From assembly GCA_051208045.1 (NCBI GenBank), contig JBPJFY010000014.1, forward strand, positions 1 through 64,000: DNA of 64,000 nt, written 5' to 3'. The notes under the pieces are model-generated. The model did not search any database. It was not told the DNA's origin and saw only the letters and a program-made list of their open reading frames with translations. Shown one piece after another: positions 6,228 to 14,794 of this stretch (position 1 is the stretch's first letter; every line of letters begins with the position of its first letter). Made by a program: the position numbers and the translations under genes. The stretch is from LZORAL124-50-18 sp051208045 (GTDB taxonomy: Bacteria; Pseudomonadota; Gammaproteobacteria; Pseudomonadales; Oleiphilaceae).

Positions 6228-8804
6228 CTACTTGTGAAAAAACAACTCGCCATCGCTCAGGGAAACCTGGATTTCATCCCCCCGTCGGAATTCTCCCGAC
6301 AGAATGCTCTGCGCCAAAGGGTTTTCGACCCAGCGCTGAATGGCACGCTTCAGAGGCCTCGCTCCGTAGACCGGGTCATAGCCGATTTCCGCCAACTTCG
6401 CCATGGCCTCATCACTGAACGCAAGACGCATCTCCTGCTCACCCAGTCGCTTGGAGAGCAATTCAAGCTGAATCCGCGCAATCCCCTGAATCTGATCGGA
6501 ACCCAGCGGGTGAAAAACAACGACTTCATCAATCCGGTTAATAAACTCCGGCCGGAAATGCCCCCCCACTACATCCATCACCGCTGATTTCATGGCCTCG
6601 TATTGCGATTCATCCGCATTGAGTGCCTGAATCACATCTGAGCCAAGATTGGAAGTCATCACTATCACGGTATTGCGAAAATCAACCGTTCGCCCCTGAC
6701 CATCCGTCAGCCGGCCATCCTCCAAGACCTGAAGCAATATATTGAAAACATCCGGATGAGCTTTTTCAACTTCATCGAGCAAAAGAACGGTATACGGGCG
6801 ACGTCGCACAGCTTCGGTGAGATAGCCACCCTCTTCGTAGCCGACGTAGCCAGGAGGCGCGCCGATCAACCGCGCAACCGAGTGCTTTTCCATGAACTCG
6901 GACATATCAATGCGCACCATCGCCTCTTCGGTATCAAAGAGAAACTCCGCCAGAGATTTGCACAACTCCGTTTTACCCACACCGGTGGGCCCCAGGAACA
7001 AAAAACTACCATTTGGACGATTTGGATCTGAAAGACCGGCGCGAGAGCGTCGCACCGCGTCTGCCACGGAGCGCACTGCCTCATCCTGCCCCACCACCCG
7101 ATTGTGAAGCGAATCTTCCATTCTCAGCAGTTTTTCGCGCTCACCCTCAAGCATCTTGGAGACCGGAATGCCGGTCCATTTCGAAACGATTTCTGCGATC
7201 TCTTCGTCGGTAACCCGATTACGCAGGAGCTTCATCTCCATCATTTCTGCTTGGCTGGCCATATCAAGCTGCTTTTCGAGCGCGGGAATTTTTCCATACT
7301 GCAACTCAGACATTTGCGCCAGATCTCCGGCACGGCGAGCGCTTTCCAGCTCCACACGTGCCTGCTCCAAGTCACTTTTAATCTTCTGCGATCCGTGCAG
7401 AGCTGCCTTCTCCGATGTCCAGACTTCCTCCAGGTCAGCGTACTCCTTACCTAACCCTTGAATCAGGCTTTCGAGGTCTGCCAATCGCTGCTTGGACGCC
7501 TCATCAGTTTCTTTTTTGAGTGCTTCACGCTCAATTTTCAACTGGATCAATCGCCTTTCAAGCTTGTCCAACGCTTCCGGCTTGGAGTCCATTTCCATAC
7601 GAATTTGACTGGCTGCTTCATCCACCAAATCGATGGCTTTATCCGGAAGTTGACGATCAGTGATGTATCGGTGGGACAATTTCGCTGCTGCAATGATGGC
7701 ACCATCCGTAATCTCCACACCATGATGGACTTCATACCGCTCTTTGAGCCCGCGCAGGATGGCAATGGTGTCCTGCTCATCCGGCTCATTTACCAACACT
7801 TTCTGGAAGCGCCGCTCCAACGCAGCATCCTTTTCTATGTATTCTCTGTATTCGTCCAGCGTGGTAGCTCCCACACAATGAAGCTCCCCTCGAGCAAGCG
7901 CAGGCTTGAGCATATTACCGGCATCCATAGAGCCTTCAGCCTTACCCGCACCGACCATTGTGTGCAATTCGTCGATGAACAGGATGATTTGCCCTTCCTG
8001 TTTGGCCAACTCATTCAACACCGCTTTCAGCCGCTCTTCAAACTCACCACGAAACTTGGCACCGGCAATCAACGCGCCCATATCGAGAGACAATACTTTT
8101 TTGTCGCGCAATCCGTCTGGCACCTCACCATTCACGATGCGTTGTGCCAACCCTTCAACAATGGCCGTTTTACCCACCCCGGGCTCGCCAATAAGCACCG
8201 GATTGTTTTTTCTACGACGCTGTAACACCTGAACCGTTCTTCTAATTTCATCATCCCGACCGATAACGGGGTCAAGTTTGCCCTCTCGTGCTCGGGCGGT
8301 TAGATCAATCGTAAACTTATCCAACGCTTGCCGGGTTTCCTCGGCAGACTGATCTTTCACCGCCTCACCGCCACGAACTCGCTCAATAGCCTGCTCCAGT
8401 GCCGACTTATTGATCCGGGCTGTGCGCAATGCCTCCCCGGCAGCCCCCTTATCGTCCAGCGCAGCCAGAAAAACCAGCTCGCTGGAAATAAACTGGTCAC
8501 CTCTTTTCTGAGCATACTTATCAGCAATGTTGAACAGTCGACCCAGCTCATTGGATATACGCACATCGCCTTCACTTCCCTGTACGACAGGGAGGTTTTC
8601 CAGTTTATTCGCCAAGTCCGCTTTTAATTGATTCACCTCCACACCCATTTGTCGCAGCATGGGAATCAGACTGCTTCCCTGCTGATCCAACAGGACAGAG
8701 ATCAGGTGGACCGGCTCAATGTAATTGTGATCCTTGCCCACAGCCAGCGATTGGGCGTCTGCCAACGCGGTTTGCAACTTCGTCGTCATTTTATCGATTC
8801 GCAT
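6228..8804 (-). CDS. clpB: ATP-dependent disaggregase ClpB
   Basis: Hexameric AAA+ chaperone that threads aggregated proteins through its pore together with DnaK-DnaJ-GrpE after heat stress. The 858-residue length is that of full-length ClpB. Order: N-terminal Clp repeat domain (1-145), first ATPase with Walker A GEPGVGKT at 206-213 and Walker B ILFIDE, a coiled-coil middle domain (roughly 400-525, rich in Leu, Glu and Lys), then the second ATPase with GPTGVGKTEL near 605. The start MRIDKMTTKLQTAL aligns with the known long form. The internal start of the short form was not assigned. A sigma32-type promoter and a palindrome lie upstream. Confidence 0.97.
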   Translation of the reverse strand: MRIDKMTTKLQTALADAQSLAVGKDHNYIEPVHLISVLLDQQGSSLIPMLRQMGVEVNQLKADLANKLENLPVVQGSEGDVRISNELGRLFNIADKYAQKRGDQFISSELVFLAALDDKGAAGEALRTARINKSALEQAIERVRGGEAVKDQSAEETRQALDKFTIDLTARAREGKLDPVIGRDDEIRRTVQVLQRRRKNNPVLIGEPGVGKTAIVEGLAQRIVNGEVPDGLRDKKVLSLDMGALIAGAKFRGEFEERLKAVLNELAKQEGQIILFIDELHTMVGAGKAEGSMDAGNMLKPALARGELHCVGATTLDEYREYIEKDAALERRFQKVLVNEPDEQDTIAILRGLKERYEVHHGVEITDGAIIAAAKLSHRYITDRQLPDKAIDLVDEAASQIRMEMDSKPEALDKLERRLIQLKIEREALKKETDEASKQRLADLESLIQGLGKEYADLEEVWTSEKAALHGSQKIKSDLEQARVELESARRAGDLAQMSELQYGKIPALEKQLDMASQAEMMEMKLLRNRVTDEEIAEIVSKWTGIPVSKMLEGEREKLLRMEDSLHNRVVGQDEAVRSVADAVRRSRAGLSDPNRPNGSFLFLGPTGVGKTELCKSLAEFLFDTEEAMVRIDMSEFMEKHSVARLIGAPPGYVGYEEGGYLTEAVRRRPYTVLLLDEVEKAHPDVFNILLQVLEDGRLTDGQGRTVDFRNTVIVMTSNLGSDVIQALNADESQYEAMKSAVMDVVGGHFRPEFINRIDEVVVFHPLGSDQIQGIARIQLELLSKRLGEQEMRLAFSDEAMAKLAEIGYDPVYGARPLKRAIQRWVENPLAQSILSGEFRRGDEIQVSLSDGELFFHK

Positions 8805-8830
8805 AGAGATCGTTCCTCAATTCAGCAAGC

Positions 8831-8851
8831 AGTGTGCATTAATTGCACACT
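8831..8851. promoter_or_regulatory. 21-base palindrome in the clpB 5' untranslated region
   Basis: AGTGTGCA (8831-8838) and TGCACACT (8844-8851) are perfect 8-bp arms around TTAAT. The site lies between the heat-shock-type promoter and the clpB start, close to the predicted transcript 5' end. It could fold as an RNA hairpin or bind a dimeric regulator. Confidence 0.6.
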
Positions 8852-8866
8852 CAACATTACTGACTA

Positions 8867-8894
8867 AGTAGGGGCGAGTCACCTTAACTTCAAG
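8867..8894 (-). promoter_or_regulatory. Sigma32 (heat-shock) promoter of clpB
   Basis: On the minus strand CTTGAAG (8888-8894) is followed after 13 bp by CCCCTACT (8867-8874), a close match to the sigma32 consensus CTTGAA-N13-CCCCATNT. Transcription would begin near 8860, about 55 bases before the clpB ATG. This fits the known RpoH control of clpB. Confidence 0.8.
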
Positions 8895-8930
8895 GGGTTG
8901 CACGAGGAACGTTATGCGCTTTGATTTGCG

Positions 8931-9674
8931 TCAATCTGCCGCAAGCCAAATGAGGGAGGCCTGCCGCCCCGTGCGCTTATCTCGCCGATAGGAAAAATAG
9001 TCGTGCGTCTGACAATAGGTACACTCCCCCCCACCGTACACCTGAGACACGCCGGAATAACACAAAATTTGCCGTGCAATCCCATAAATATCGCAAAGCC
9101 ATTTTTGCTCCTGGGTCGAACGGGATTGTGGTGCGAAAAATTCTGACACGGAAGCCCGGAGTCGATGCTGAAACGCCAGATACACATCCTCTCCGACTTC
9201 AAAGTGGTCTGGCCCAATGGCCGGGCCTAGCCACGCCATGACCGGTGAGCCGGGATCAAACAGCGCGAGTGCATTTTCCAAAATCCCGGCGGCGAGCCCT
9301 CGCCATCCACAATGGACAGCGGCTACCTGGGTGCCTGCCAGATTACAAAGCAACACCGGTAAACAGTCTGCAGTCATTACCACGCACACAGTTTCAGGCT
9401 GGGCAGTGAAGCTCCCGTCGGCGGGTTCGCCGGATTTGGGATTAACACTGACCTTATTGGAGTGTGTTTGATCCAGCCAGGCAATATGGGATGCATCAAT
9501 CTGCAATTCGGCAGCAAGTTGGTGTCGATTACGGTCCACAATATCGGGCGCATCCCCGACATGAGCGCCGAGGTTGAATGAGGCATAGGCACCCGTGCTC
9601 GCACCGCCGTGCCGGACCGTTTGATAGGCCCGGACATTCTCTGGCGCTGGCCATTTAACCGAGGTGATCGCCAT
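8931..9674 (-). CDS. pgeF: Polyphenol oxidase/purine nucleoside-type enzyme (YfiH/PgeF family)
   Basis: Member of the YfiH family (DUF152). E. coli YfiH/PgeF hydrolyses wrongly built peptidoglycan precursors, and other members cleave purine nucleosides. Conserved metal and active-site residues are visible: the HGG of the N-terminal strand (VRHGGAST), ADCLPVLL, HCGWRGLAAG, and the C-terminal CTYCQ segment. The ATG at 9674 gives 247 residues. Its A is also the last base of the rluD stop (TGATG), so the gene is probably translated by coupling to rluD. An upstream in-frame extension inside rluD is open but has no support. Confidence 0.88.
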   Translation of the reverse strand: MAITSVKWPAPENVRAYQTVRHGGASTGAYASFNLGAHVGDAPDIVDRNRHQLAAELQIDASHIAWLDQTHSNKVSVNPKSGEPADGSFTAQPETVCVVMTADCLPVLLCNLAGTQVAAVHCGWRGLAAGILENALALFDPGSPVMAWLGPAIGPDHFEVGEDVYLAFQHRLRASVSEFFAPQSRSTQEQKWLCDIYGIARQILCYSGVSQVYGGGECTYCQTHDYFSYRRDKRTGRQASLIWLAAD

Positions 9675-10633
9675 CACGAATCTGCCGACGCCAATCCTCG
9701 AATCAAGTCTAACATTGTGCGCATATCCTCCGGCAGCTCCACCTCCCATGACAACGTCTCACCCGTTTTAGGGTGGCACAGCGTCAGTTTTCGCGCATGC
9801 AGGGCTTGTCGATTAAAAGCGCGCAAGGCTTCAATCACTTCCTCATTCGCTCCCTTGGGCAGCTTTAGCCGGCCGCCGTAGACAGGATCGCCAAGCAACG
9901 GGTGGTGGATATGCGCCATGTGCACACGAATTTGATGTGTCCTGCCGGTCTCCAGCTTGCACCGGATATAAGTGTAGTTTTGGAAGCGTTCCAGCACGCG
10001 ATAGTGCGTCACGGCTTCTTTTCCATTGGGGTGCACGGCCATTTTCAGGCGATTATGCGCGTGCCGGGCAATGGGCTCTGACACAGTCCCACCGCCAGTC
10101 ATACCACCCATCGCAATAGCCTCATATTCACGCCCCATGGATCGCTCCTGTAACTGAGCCACCAGGGATGTGTGCGCCACCAGAGATTTAGCGACCACCA
10201 TCAAGCCGCTGGTATCTTTATCCAGACGATGAACAATCCCGGCTCGCGGCAATGTGTCGATTCTGGGGTAGTAATGAAGCAGCGCATTTAACAACGTGCC
10301 TGAATAGTTTCCGGCGGCAGGGTGGACCACCATCCCGACCGGCTTGTTAATCACCAGCAGGTGTTCATCCTCATAGACCACATCCAGTGCAATCGCCTCC
10401 GGCTGCCAGGTATCCTGCGAAGGTATCTCTACATCGATATTGATGACATCACCCACAATGACTTTGTCTTTCGGGCGTCTCGATTGCTCGTTGACTGTCA
10501 GCTCACCCGACTTGATCCAGCCCTGAATACGAGAACGCGAATGCTCAGGCATCAATTGTGCCACCACCTGGTCCAACCTTAATTCACCGAGTTCCATCGG
10601 CACGATGAAATCTGCTTCAATACGCTCTGACAT
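9674..10633 (-). CDS. rluD: 23S rRNA pseudouridine(1911/1915/1917) synthase
   Basis: Converts three uridines in helix 69 of 23S rRNA to pseudouridine during late 50S assembly. Residues 15-75 form an S4-type RNA-binding domain (RLDQVVAQLMPEHSRSRIQ). The catalytic domain contains HRLDKDTSGL, whose Asp is the nucleophile, followed by GRTHQIRVH. The ATG at 10633 follows AAGGG by 5-6 bases and gives 319 residues, typical for RluD. A GTG two codons earlier is less likely. The gene is divergent from bamD, with which it is also paired in Pseudomonas. Confidence 0.93.
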   Translation of the reverse strand: MSERIEADFIVPMELGELRLDQVVAQLMPEHSRSRIQGWIKSGELTVNEQSRRPKDKVIVGDVINIDVEIPSQDTWQPEAIALDVVYEDEHLLVINKPVGMVVHPAAGNYSGTLLNALLHYYPRIDTLPRAGIVHRLDKDTSGLMVVAKSLVAHTSLVAQLQERSMGREYEAIAMGGMTGGGTVSEPIARHAHNRLKMAVHPNGKEAVTHYRVLERFQNYTYIRCKLETGRTHQIRVHMAHIHHPLLGDPVYGGRLKLPKGANEEVIEALRAFNRQALHARKLTLCHPKTGETLSWEVELPEDMRTMLDLIRGLASADS

Positions 10634-10752
10634 ATACACCCTTGGCTAATTGTGGAATAATGCGCGACTTGACACCGGATACCAAAGAATAACTCAAAGC
10701 CGTCCGATACCAAATGTTTAGATTGATCTTCTTTCCCTAATTGACTCGACAT

Positions 10753-11619
10753 ATGCCATTGACCAATTCCCCCACACGTTCAGCGTTTAGACCGTTTCGA
10801 AATTTCTCACTCGTCACACTCATTCTCTTTTATATGATGACGCTTTACGGATGCGCCACCACCGAGAAACCAGAGCCGACTGAGCGCGAAGTGTATGAGC
10901 AAGCCGCCTCCGCATTAAAATCCCGGAACTTTGGTGAAGCCACACGGCAGCTGGAGATCCTGGAGTCTCGATACCCCTTTGGTCGGTATGCCGAGCAGGC
11001 ACAGCTGGACTTGATCTACGCAAGATACAGCTCCCTGGATGTTGATGGCGCAGTGATTGCCGCAGACAGGTTTATCCGGCTGCATCCCGACAGTACCAAT
11101 GTGGATTACGCCTACTACATTCGTGGCGTGGCAAATTACAATCACGACATCGGACTTGCCGCGCGCTGGTTTCCCATTGATATTTCCGCACGGGACGCCG
11201 GACGGATGCGCGAATCTTTTCAGGATTTTCAATATCTGACAACACGATTTCCTGCCAGTGAATACGCTGCCGACGCACGACAGCGCATGATTGCTGTACG
11301 CAACCGCCTCGCTGAGCATGAGTTCAGCGCGGTCAAGTATTATGTGCGCCGCGAAGCCTATGTTGCAGCCGTGAACCGTTGCCAGTACATTGTGGAAAAC
11401 TATCCGGATGCGCCTACCGTTGAAACGGCGTTGATTTATATGGTTGAGCTTTACCGACTGCTGAACGAGCCCACGCTGGCCCAGGACGCTCTCGCCGTGC
11501 TGGCGGGCAATTACCCGGACAGCACGGCCTTTGACAAGAACCAGCGATTCGTTTCGCAGCAGGTAGTCAAGAATGACCGATCCCTTGCCAGCCTGTTGAA
11601 TATCGACTGGTTTGATTGA
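10753..11619 (+). CDS. bamD: Outer membrane assembly lipoprotein BamD
   Basis: Essential lipoprotein of the BAM complex, which inserts beta-barrel proteins into the outer membrane from the periplasmic side. The N-terminus holds a hydrophobic signal with the lipobox L-Y-G-C, and the acylated Cys is residue 34 from the ATG at 10753. The mature part (255 residues) is built of TPR repeats: the pairs EQAASALKSRNFGEAT, LESRYPFGRYAEQAQ and DRFIRLHPDSTNVDYA are typical of YfiO/ComL. An upstream TTG at 10741 is the only alternative start, and neither has a good ribosome binding site. The TTGACA at 10669-10674 lacks a convincing -10 box. Confidence 0.93.
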   Translation: MPLTNSPTRSAFRPFRNFSLVTLILFYMMTLYGCATTEKPEPTEREVYEQAASALKSRNFGEATRQLEILESRYPFGRYAEQAQLDLIYARYSSLDVDGAVIAADRFIRLHPDSTNVDYAYYIRGVANYNHDIGLAARWFPIDISARDAGRMRESFQDFQYLTTRFPASEYAADARQRMIAVRNRLAEHEFSAVKYYVRREAYVAAVNRCQYIVENYPDAPTVETALIYMVELYRLLNEPTLAQDALAVLAGNYPDSTAFDKNQRFVSQQVVKNDRSLASLLNIDWFD

Positions 11620-11687
11620 GCGACACGCCCCATCACCGGGCTTACACCTTATCTTTCGACTATACTCAAAACCATCGGCACCCAACG

Positions 11688-11710
11688 CTGCGCTGAGTCA
11701 ATCAGCGCAG
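11688..11710 (+). promoter_or_regulatory. Hairpin or palindrome between bamD and pilS
   Basis: CTGCGCTGA (11688-11696) and TCAGCGCAG (11702-11710) are perfect 9-bp arms with a 5-base loop. No T run follows, so it is not a standard terminator. A possible -10 box TATACT lies at 11661-11666, which would put this hairpin in the 5' end of the pilS transcript, 28 bases before the ATG. Confidence 0.5.
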
Positions 11711-11738
11711 GCAAATTCAGGATGGTTTTCGCAGACCC

Positions 11739-13337
11739 ATGACACAACCCAAACGCTGGCTCAGTGATACCCACCCAGACCGCCTTTTTCGTGTTTACAA
11801 CCACTACCGTGTGGTCATTAGCCTTATATTGATTGGCTCTCTCTTCCTCACTTCGGAAGCAGGATTCACCACCTTTCGCTACGCCGAAATCTATCAATAC
11901 AGCATTATTACTTACTGCGCTTTTAACATATTCATTGCTTTTCTGCTGCTTGCCGGCTTACGGCCAGCCACCAAGAAAATCACGCTCTCTGTACTCTTCG
12001 ACCTACTGTTTCTGCACGTATTCATGCTGAGCAGTTCCGGAATTTCCAGTGGTATGGCCAATCTGGTCATTATCGCTGTCGGCGCAGGCAACATTCTCGT
12101 GCGAGGCATCGTAGGAGCACTTTTTGCAGCGTTTGCTGCCATGCTCACCTTATCCATTGTGATTTATCCCATTTTGTATTTTCAGGAGGAAACGAAAGGC
12201 ATCATTCAGGCCGGCATTCTCGGCATGATCTATTTTGCGGCGGCGTTCATTTTGCAGAACATCACAAGGCGCATTGTCAGCAGTGAAGCGCTTGCGCACA
12301 AACGCGCCCAGGATGTCGCCGAGCTTGAGTCGCTTAACCACCAAATCATTCAACGCATGCAAACCGGCATTGTCGTTTGCAATGAGTTTGGCAACATTCG
12401 CCTGCTCAATCAGGCAGCCATCTCGCTCGCTTTTCCCTCAAGCGAGGGACCCGTCCCCGCAAAAGTACTGCCCCACGAAATTCAAGAGCGTCTGGATCAG
12501 TGGCGTCTGGAGGCGGACACCCGAACCCAGCCCTTCAAACCGGATCAGGCCCGCCCGCCAATTCAGGCAAATTTTACGCGAATGGAAAAGGAAACCGGCC
12601 ACGACATCATTATTTTTCTGGAAGACACCAGCAAAGTCGCTCAGCAAGCTCAGCAACTCAAACTGGCGTCGCTTGGACGGCTGACCGCAGGCATAGCGCA
12701 TGAAATTCGCAATCCTCTGGGTGCGATCAGCCATGCTGCGCAATTGCTGGCTGAGTCTGACCACCTCGACAAAGCGGACATCAAAATGACGGATATCATT
12801 TTACGTCATGCCAACCGGGTGAACAGTATCATCGAAAACATTCTGGAACTGTCACGACGCAAACAGCCGGAAATTCAGATTCTGGAACTGAACTCATGGC
12901 TCAACGACTTCCTTGACGCCTATACTGCTGGAGGAACAATGAATGTGACGATCAACGTTGAAAGCAAGACTCCCGAAGCGCATGCACGCTTCGACGTAAG
13001 TCAACTGGAGCAAGTGCTTACCAATCTGGTCGACAACGGCTTGAGGTACAGTAAGGAAAGAACCGGTGAAGCCACGCTTACCTTACTCACAGGCATTACC
13101 CCCAAAAATGATCGCGCGTTTCTGGATATAATTGATCAGGGGCCCGGCATCTCCGAAGAAGATCAGGCGCATATTTTTGAGCCCTTCTTTACGACCGAAA
13201 GCAGTGGCACCGGCCTTGGACTCTACCTTTCCAAAGAGTTGTGTGAGGCAAACCAGGCGCAACTGGATTATATTAACAGGAACGGCCAAGGAAGTGTGTT
13301 TCGTGTGACGTTTGCTCATCACAAACGGATTGCCTAG
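11739..13337 (+). CDS. pilS: Sensor histidine kinase PilS
   Basis: Membrane kinase of the PilS/PilR system, which controls type IV pilin transcription in Pseudomonas by sensing pilin in the inner membrane. Residues 20-175 contain about six hydrophobic segments. A PAS-like region follows (205-300), then the dimerisation/phosphoacceptor domain with H321 in AGIAHEIRNPL. The ATP-binding domain has the N box (NLVDNGLRYS), G1 (DQGPGIS), F box and G2 (GTGLGLYLSKEL). Length is 532 residues, as in Pseudomonas PilS. It is followed 65 bases later by pilR. Its usual target, the major pilin gene pilA, is not in this window. Confidence 0.93.
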   Translation: MTQPKRWLSDTHPDRLFRVYNHYRVVISLILIGSLFLTSEAGFTTFRYAEIYQYSIITYCAFNIFIAFLLLAGLRPATKKITLSVLFDLLFLHVFMLSSSGISSGMANLVIIAVGAGNILVRGIVGALFAAFAAMLTLSIVIYPILYFQEETKGIIQAGILGMIYFAAAFILQNITRRIVSSEALAHKRAQDVAELESLNHQIIQRMQTGIVVCNEFGNIRLLNQAAISLAFPSSEGPVPAKVLPHEIQERLDQWRLEADTRTQPFKPDQARPPIQANFTRMEKETGHDIIIFLEDTSKVAQQAQQLKLASLGRLTAGIAHEIRNPLGAISHAAQLLAESDHLDKADIKMTDIILRHANRVNSIIENILELSRRKQPEIQILELNSWLNDFLDAYTAGGTMNVTINVESKTPEAHARFDVSQLEQVLTNLVDNGLRYSKERTGEATLTLLTGITPKNDRAFLDIIDQGPGISEEDQAHIFEPFFTTESSGTGLGLYLSKELCEANQAQLDYINRNGQGSVFRVTFAHHKRIA

Positions 13338-13402
13338 GATCAGATGTCTGAAAGAAACATAAAAACTGAAAACGCGTACCCCCGGAACAACAGCAGCCAC
13401 CC

Positions 13403-14794
13403 ATGACGATAAAAAATGCCTTAATCATTGATGACGAACCAGACATCCGCGAGCTCCTCGAAATCACGCTCATGCGCATGGGGATTGACACAGAAAGTGC
13501 GAGCAACGTGAAAGATGCGCTGAGACAGCTTCAGAAGAAAACATTTCACCTGTGTTTAACAGACATGAATTTGCCCGATGGCAACGGTATTGATCTGGTC
13601 GCCCACATTCAGCAACACTTTCCCACTATGCCGGTTGCCGTCATCACCGCGTATGGCAGCATGGATACGGCGATTTCAGCCCTTAAAGCCGGCGCATTTG
13701 ATTTCGTGTCCAAACCCGTAGAACTCGCACGACTCAGACAGCTGGTGGATACCGCCCTCAAGCTCGCCCCAGGCGAACAGCCGAGCAAAGATGCCGTGGA
13801 AGAGCCCAGCGGGCTGTTAGGCAAGTCATCGGTGATGGATAAGCTGCGTACCCAAATCAAAAAGCTCTCTCGCAGTCAGGCCCCGGTCTACATCAGTGGC
13901 GAATCCGGCAGCGGGAAAGAAATGGCAGCGCGCATGATTCATCAACTGGGTCCACGCAGTGACCATCCTTTTGTTCCGGTAAACTGCGGTGCCATCCCCT
14001 CGGAACTCATGGAGAGTGAATTTTTCGGCCACAAAAAAGGGAGCTTTACCGGCGCTGTCGAAAACAAACTGGGTTTGTTTCAATCTGCCGAGGGTGGCAC
14101 CCTGTTTTTGGACGAAGTAGCAGACCTCCCACTGGTCATGCAAGTCAAGTTGTTAAGAGCGATTCAGGAAAAGACTGTTCGACCCATCGGCGAGCAGAAA
14201 GAGATTCCGGTCGATGTCCGCATCCTCAGTGCCACACACAAAGATCTGGCACGCGAAGTGGAAGAAAACAGATTCCGGCAAGACCTGTTCTACCGAATAA
14301 ACGTGATTGAACTCAAAGTGCCTGCATTGCGCGAGCGAAAATCCGACATCCCTTTGCTGGCAAAGTATACGCTGAAGCGGATCGCCGAGGAGTGTGGCAT
14401 TGAAGACGCCGACATTTCGGTAGAAGCGATGCTGGCCTTACAAAACTACAGCTTTCCCGGTAATGTGCGGGAGCTTGAAAATGTCATAGAACGCGCCTTT
14501 ACGCTCTGCGAGAGTGACGTTATTCAGGTCAATGATCTGCAGCTTGATCGATCCATGGCCAACCCAACGACCGCCCCTGATTCCGAGCGGCACACACGCT
14601 CTGATGACGACGATGCACCGCTCGCGGTGCCTTCCGGCGAAGTGAATCTGGAAGCGTTTTTGGAGTCCATTGAAAAACAGACCATTGAAAAAGCGCTGGA
14701 GGAAACCCGATGGAACAAAACTGCCGCAGCGAAAAAGCTGGGCATCAGTTTTAGAGCACTCAGATATCGACTTAAGAAACTGGGAATGGAGTAG
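13403..14794 (+). CDS. pilR: Sigma54-dependent response regulator PilR
   Basis: NtrC-family activator that, when phosphorylated by PilS, drives sigma54 promoters of pilin genes. Receiver domain 1-115 with the phospho-acceptor D54 (LTDMNLPDG), the acidic pair D10-D11 and the K of SKPVEL. AAA+ domain with Walker A GESGSGKE, the sigma54 contact loop GSFTGA (Ser in place of the first Ala of GAFTGA, as in known PilR) and Walker B LFLDE. The C-terminal Fis-type helix-turn-helix is in NKTAAAKKLGISFRALRYRL. Length is 463 residues. The last 23 bases overlap the end of the oppositely read thiO gene. Confidence 0.94.
   Translation: MTIKNALIIDDEPDIRELLEITLMRMGIDTESASNVKDALRQLQKKTFHLCLTDMNLPDGNGIDLVAHIQQHFPTMPVAVITAYGSMDTAISALKAGAFDFVSKPVELARLRQLVDTALKLAPGEQPSKDAVEEPSGLLGKSSVMDKLRTQIKKLSRSQAPVYISGESGSGKEMAARMIHQLGPRSDHPFVPVNCGAIPSELMESEFFGHKKGSFTGAVENKLGLFQSAEGGTLFLDEVADLPLVMQVKLLRAIQEKTVRPIGEQKEIPVDVRILSATHKDLAREVEENRFRQDLFYRINVIELKVPALRERKSDIPLLAKYTLKRIAEECGIEDADISVEAMLALQNYSFPGNVRELENVIERAFTLCESDVIQVNDLQLDRSMANPTTAPDSERHTRSDDDDAPLAVPSGEVNLEAFLESIEKQTIEKALEETRWNKTAAAKKLGISFRALRYRLKKLGME

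Noticed and set aside
7458..8225. Antisense open frame inside clpB
   Set aside because: Lies fully within clpB ATPase domain 1 and the middle domain; no recognisable domain and no ribosome site.
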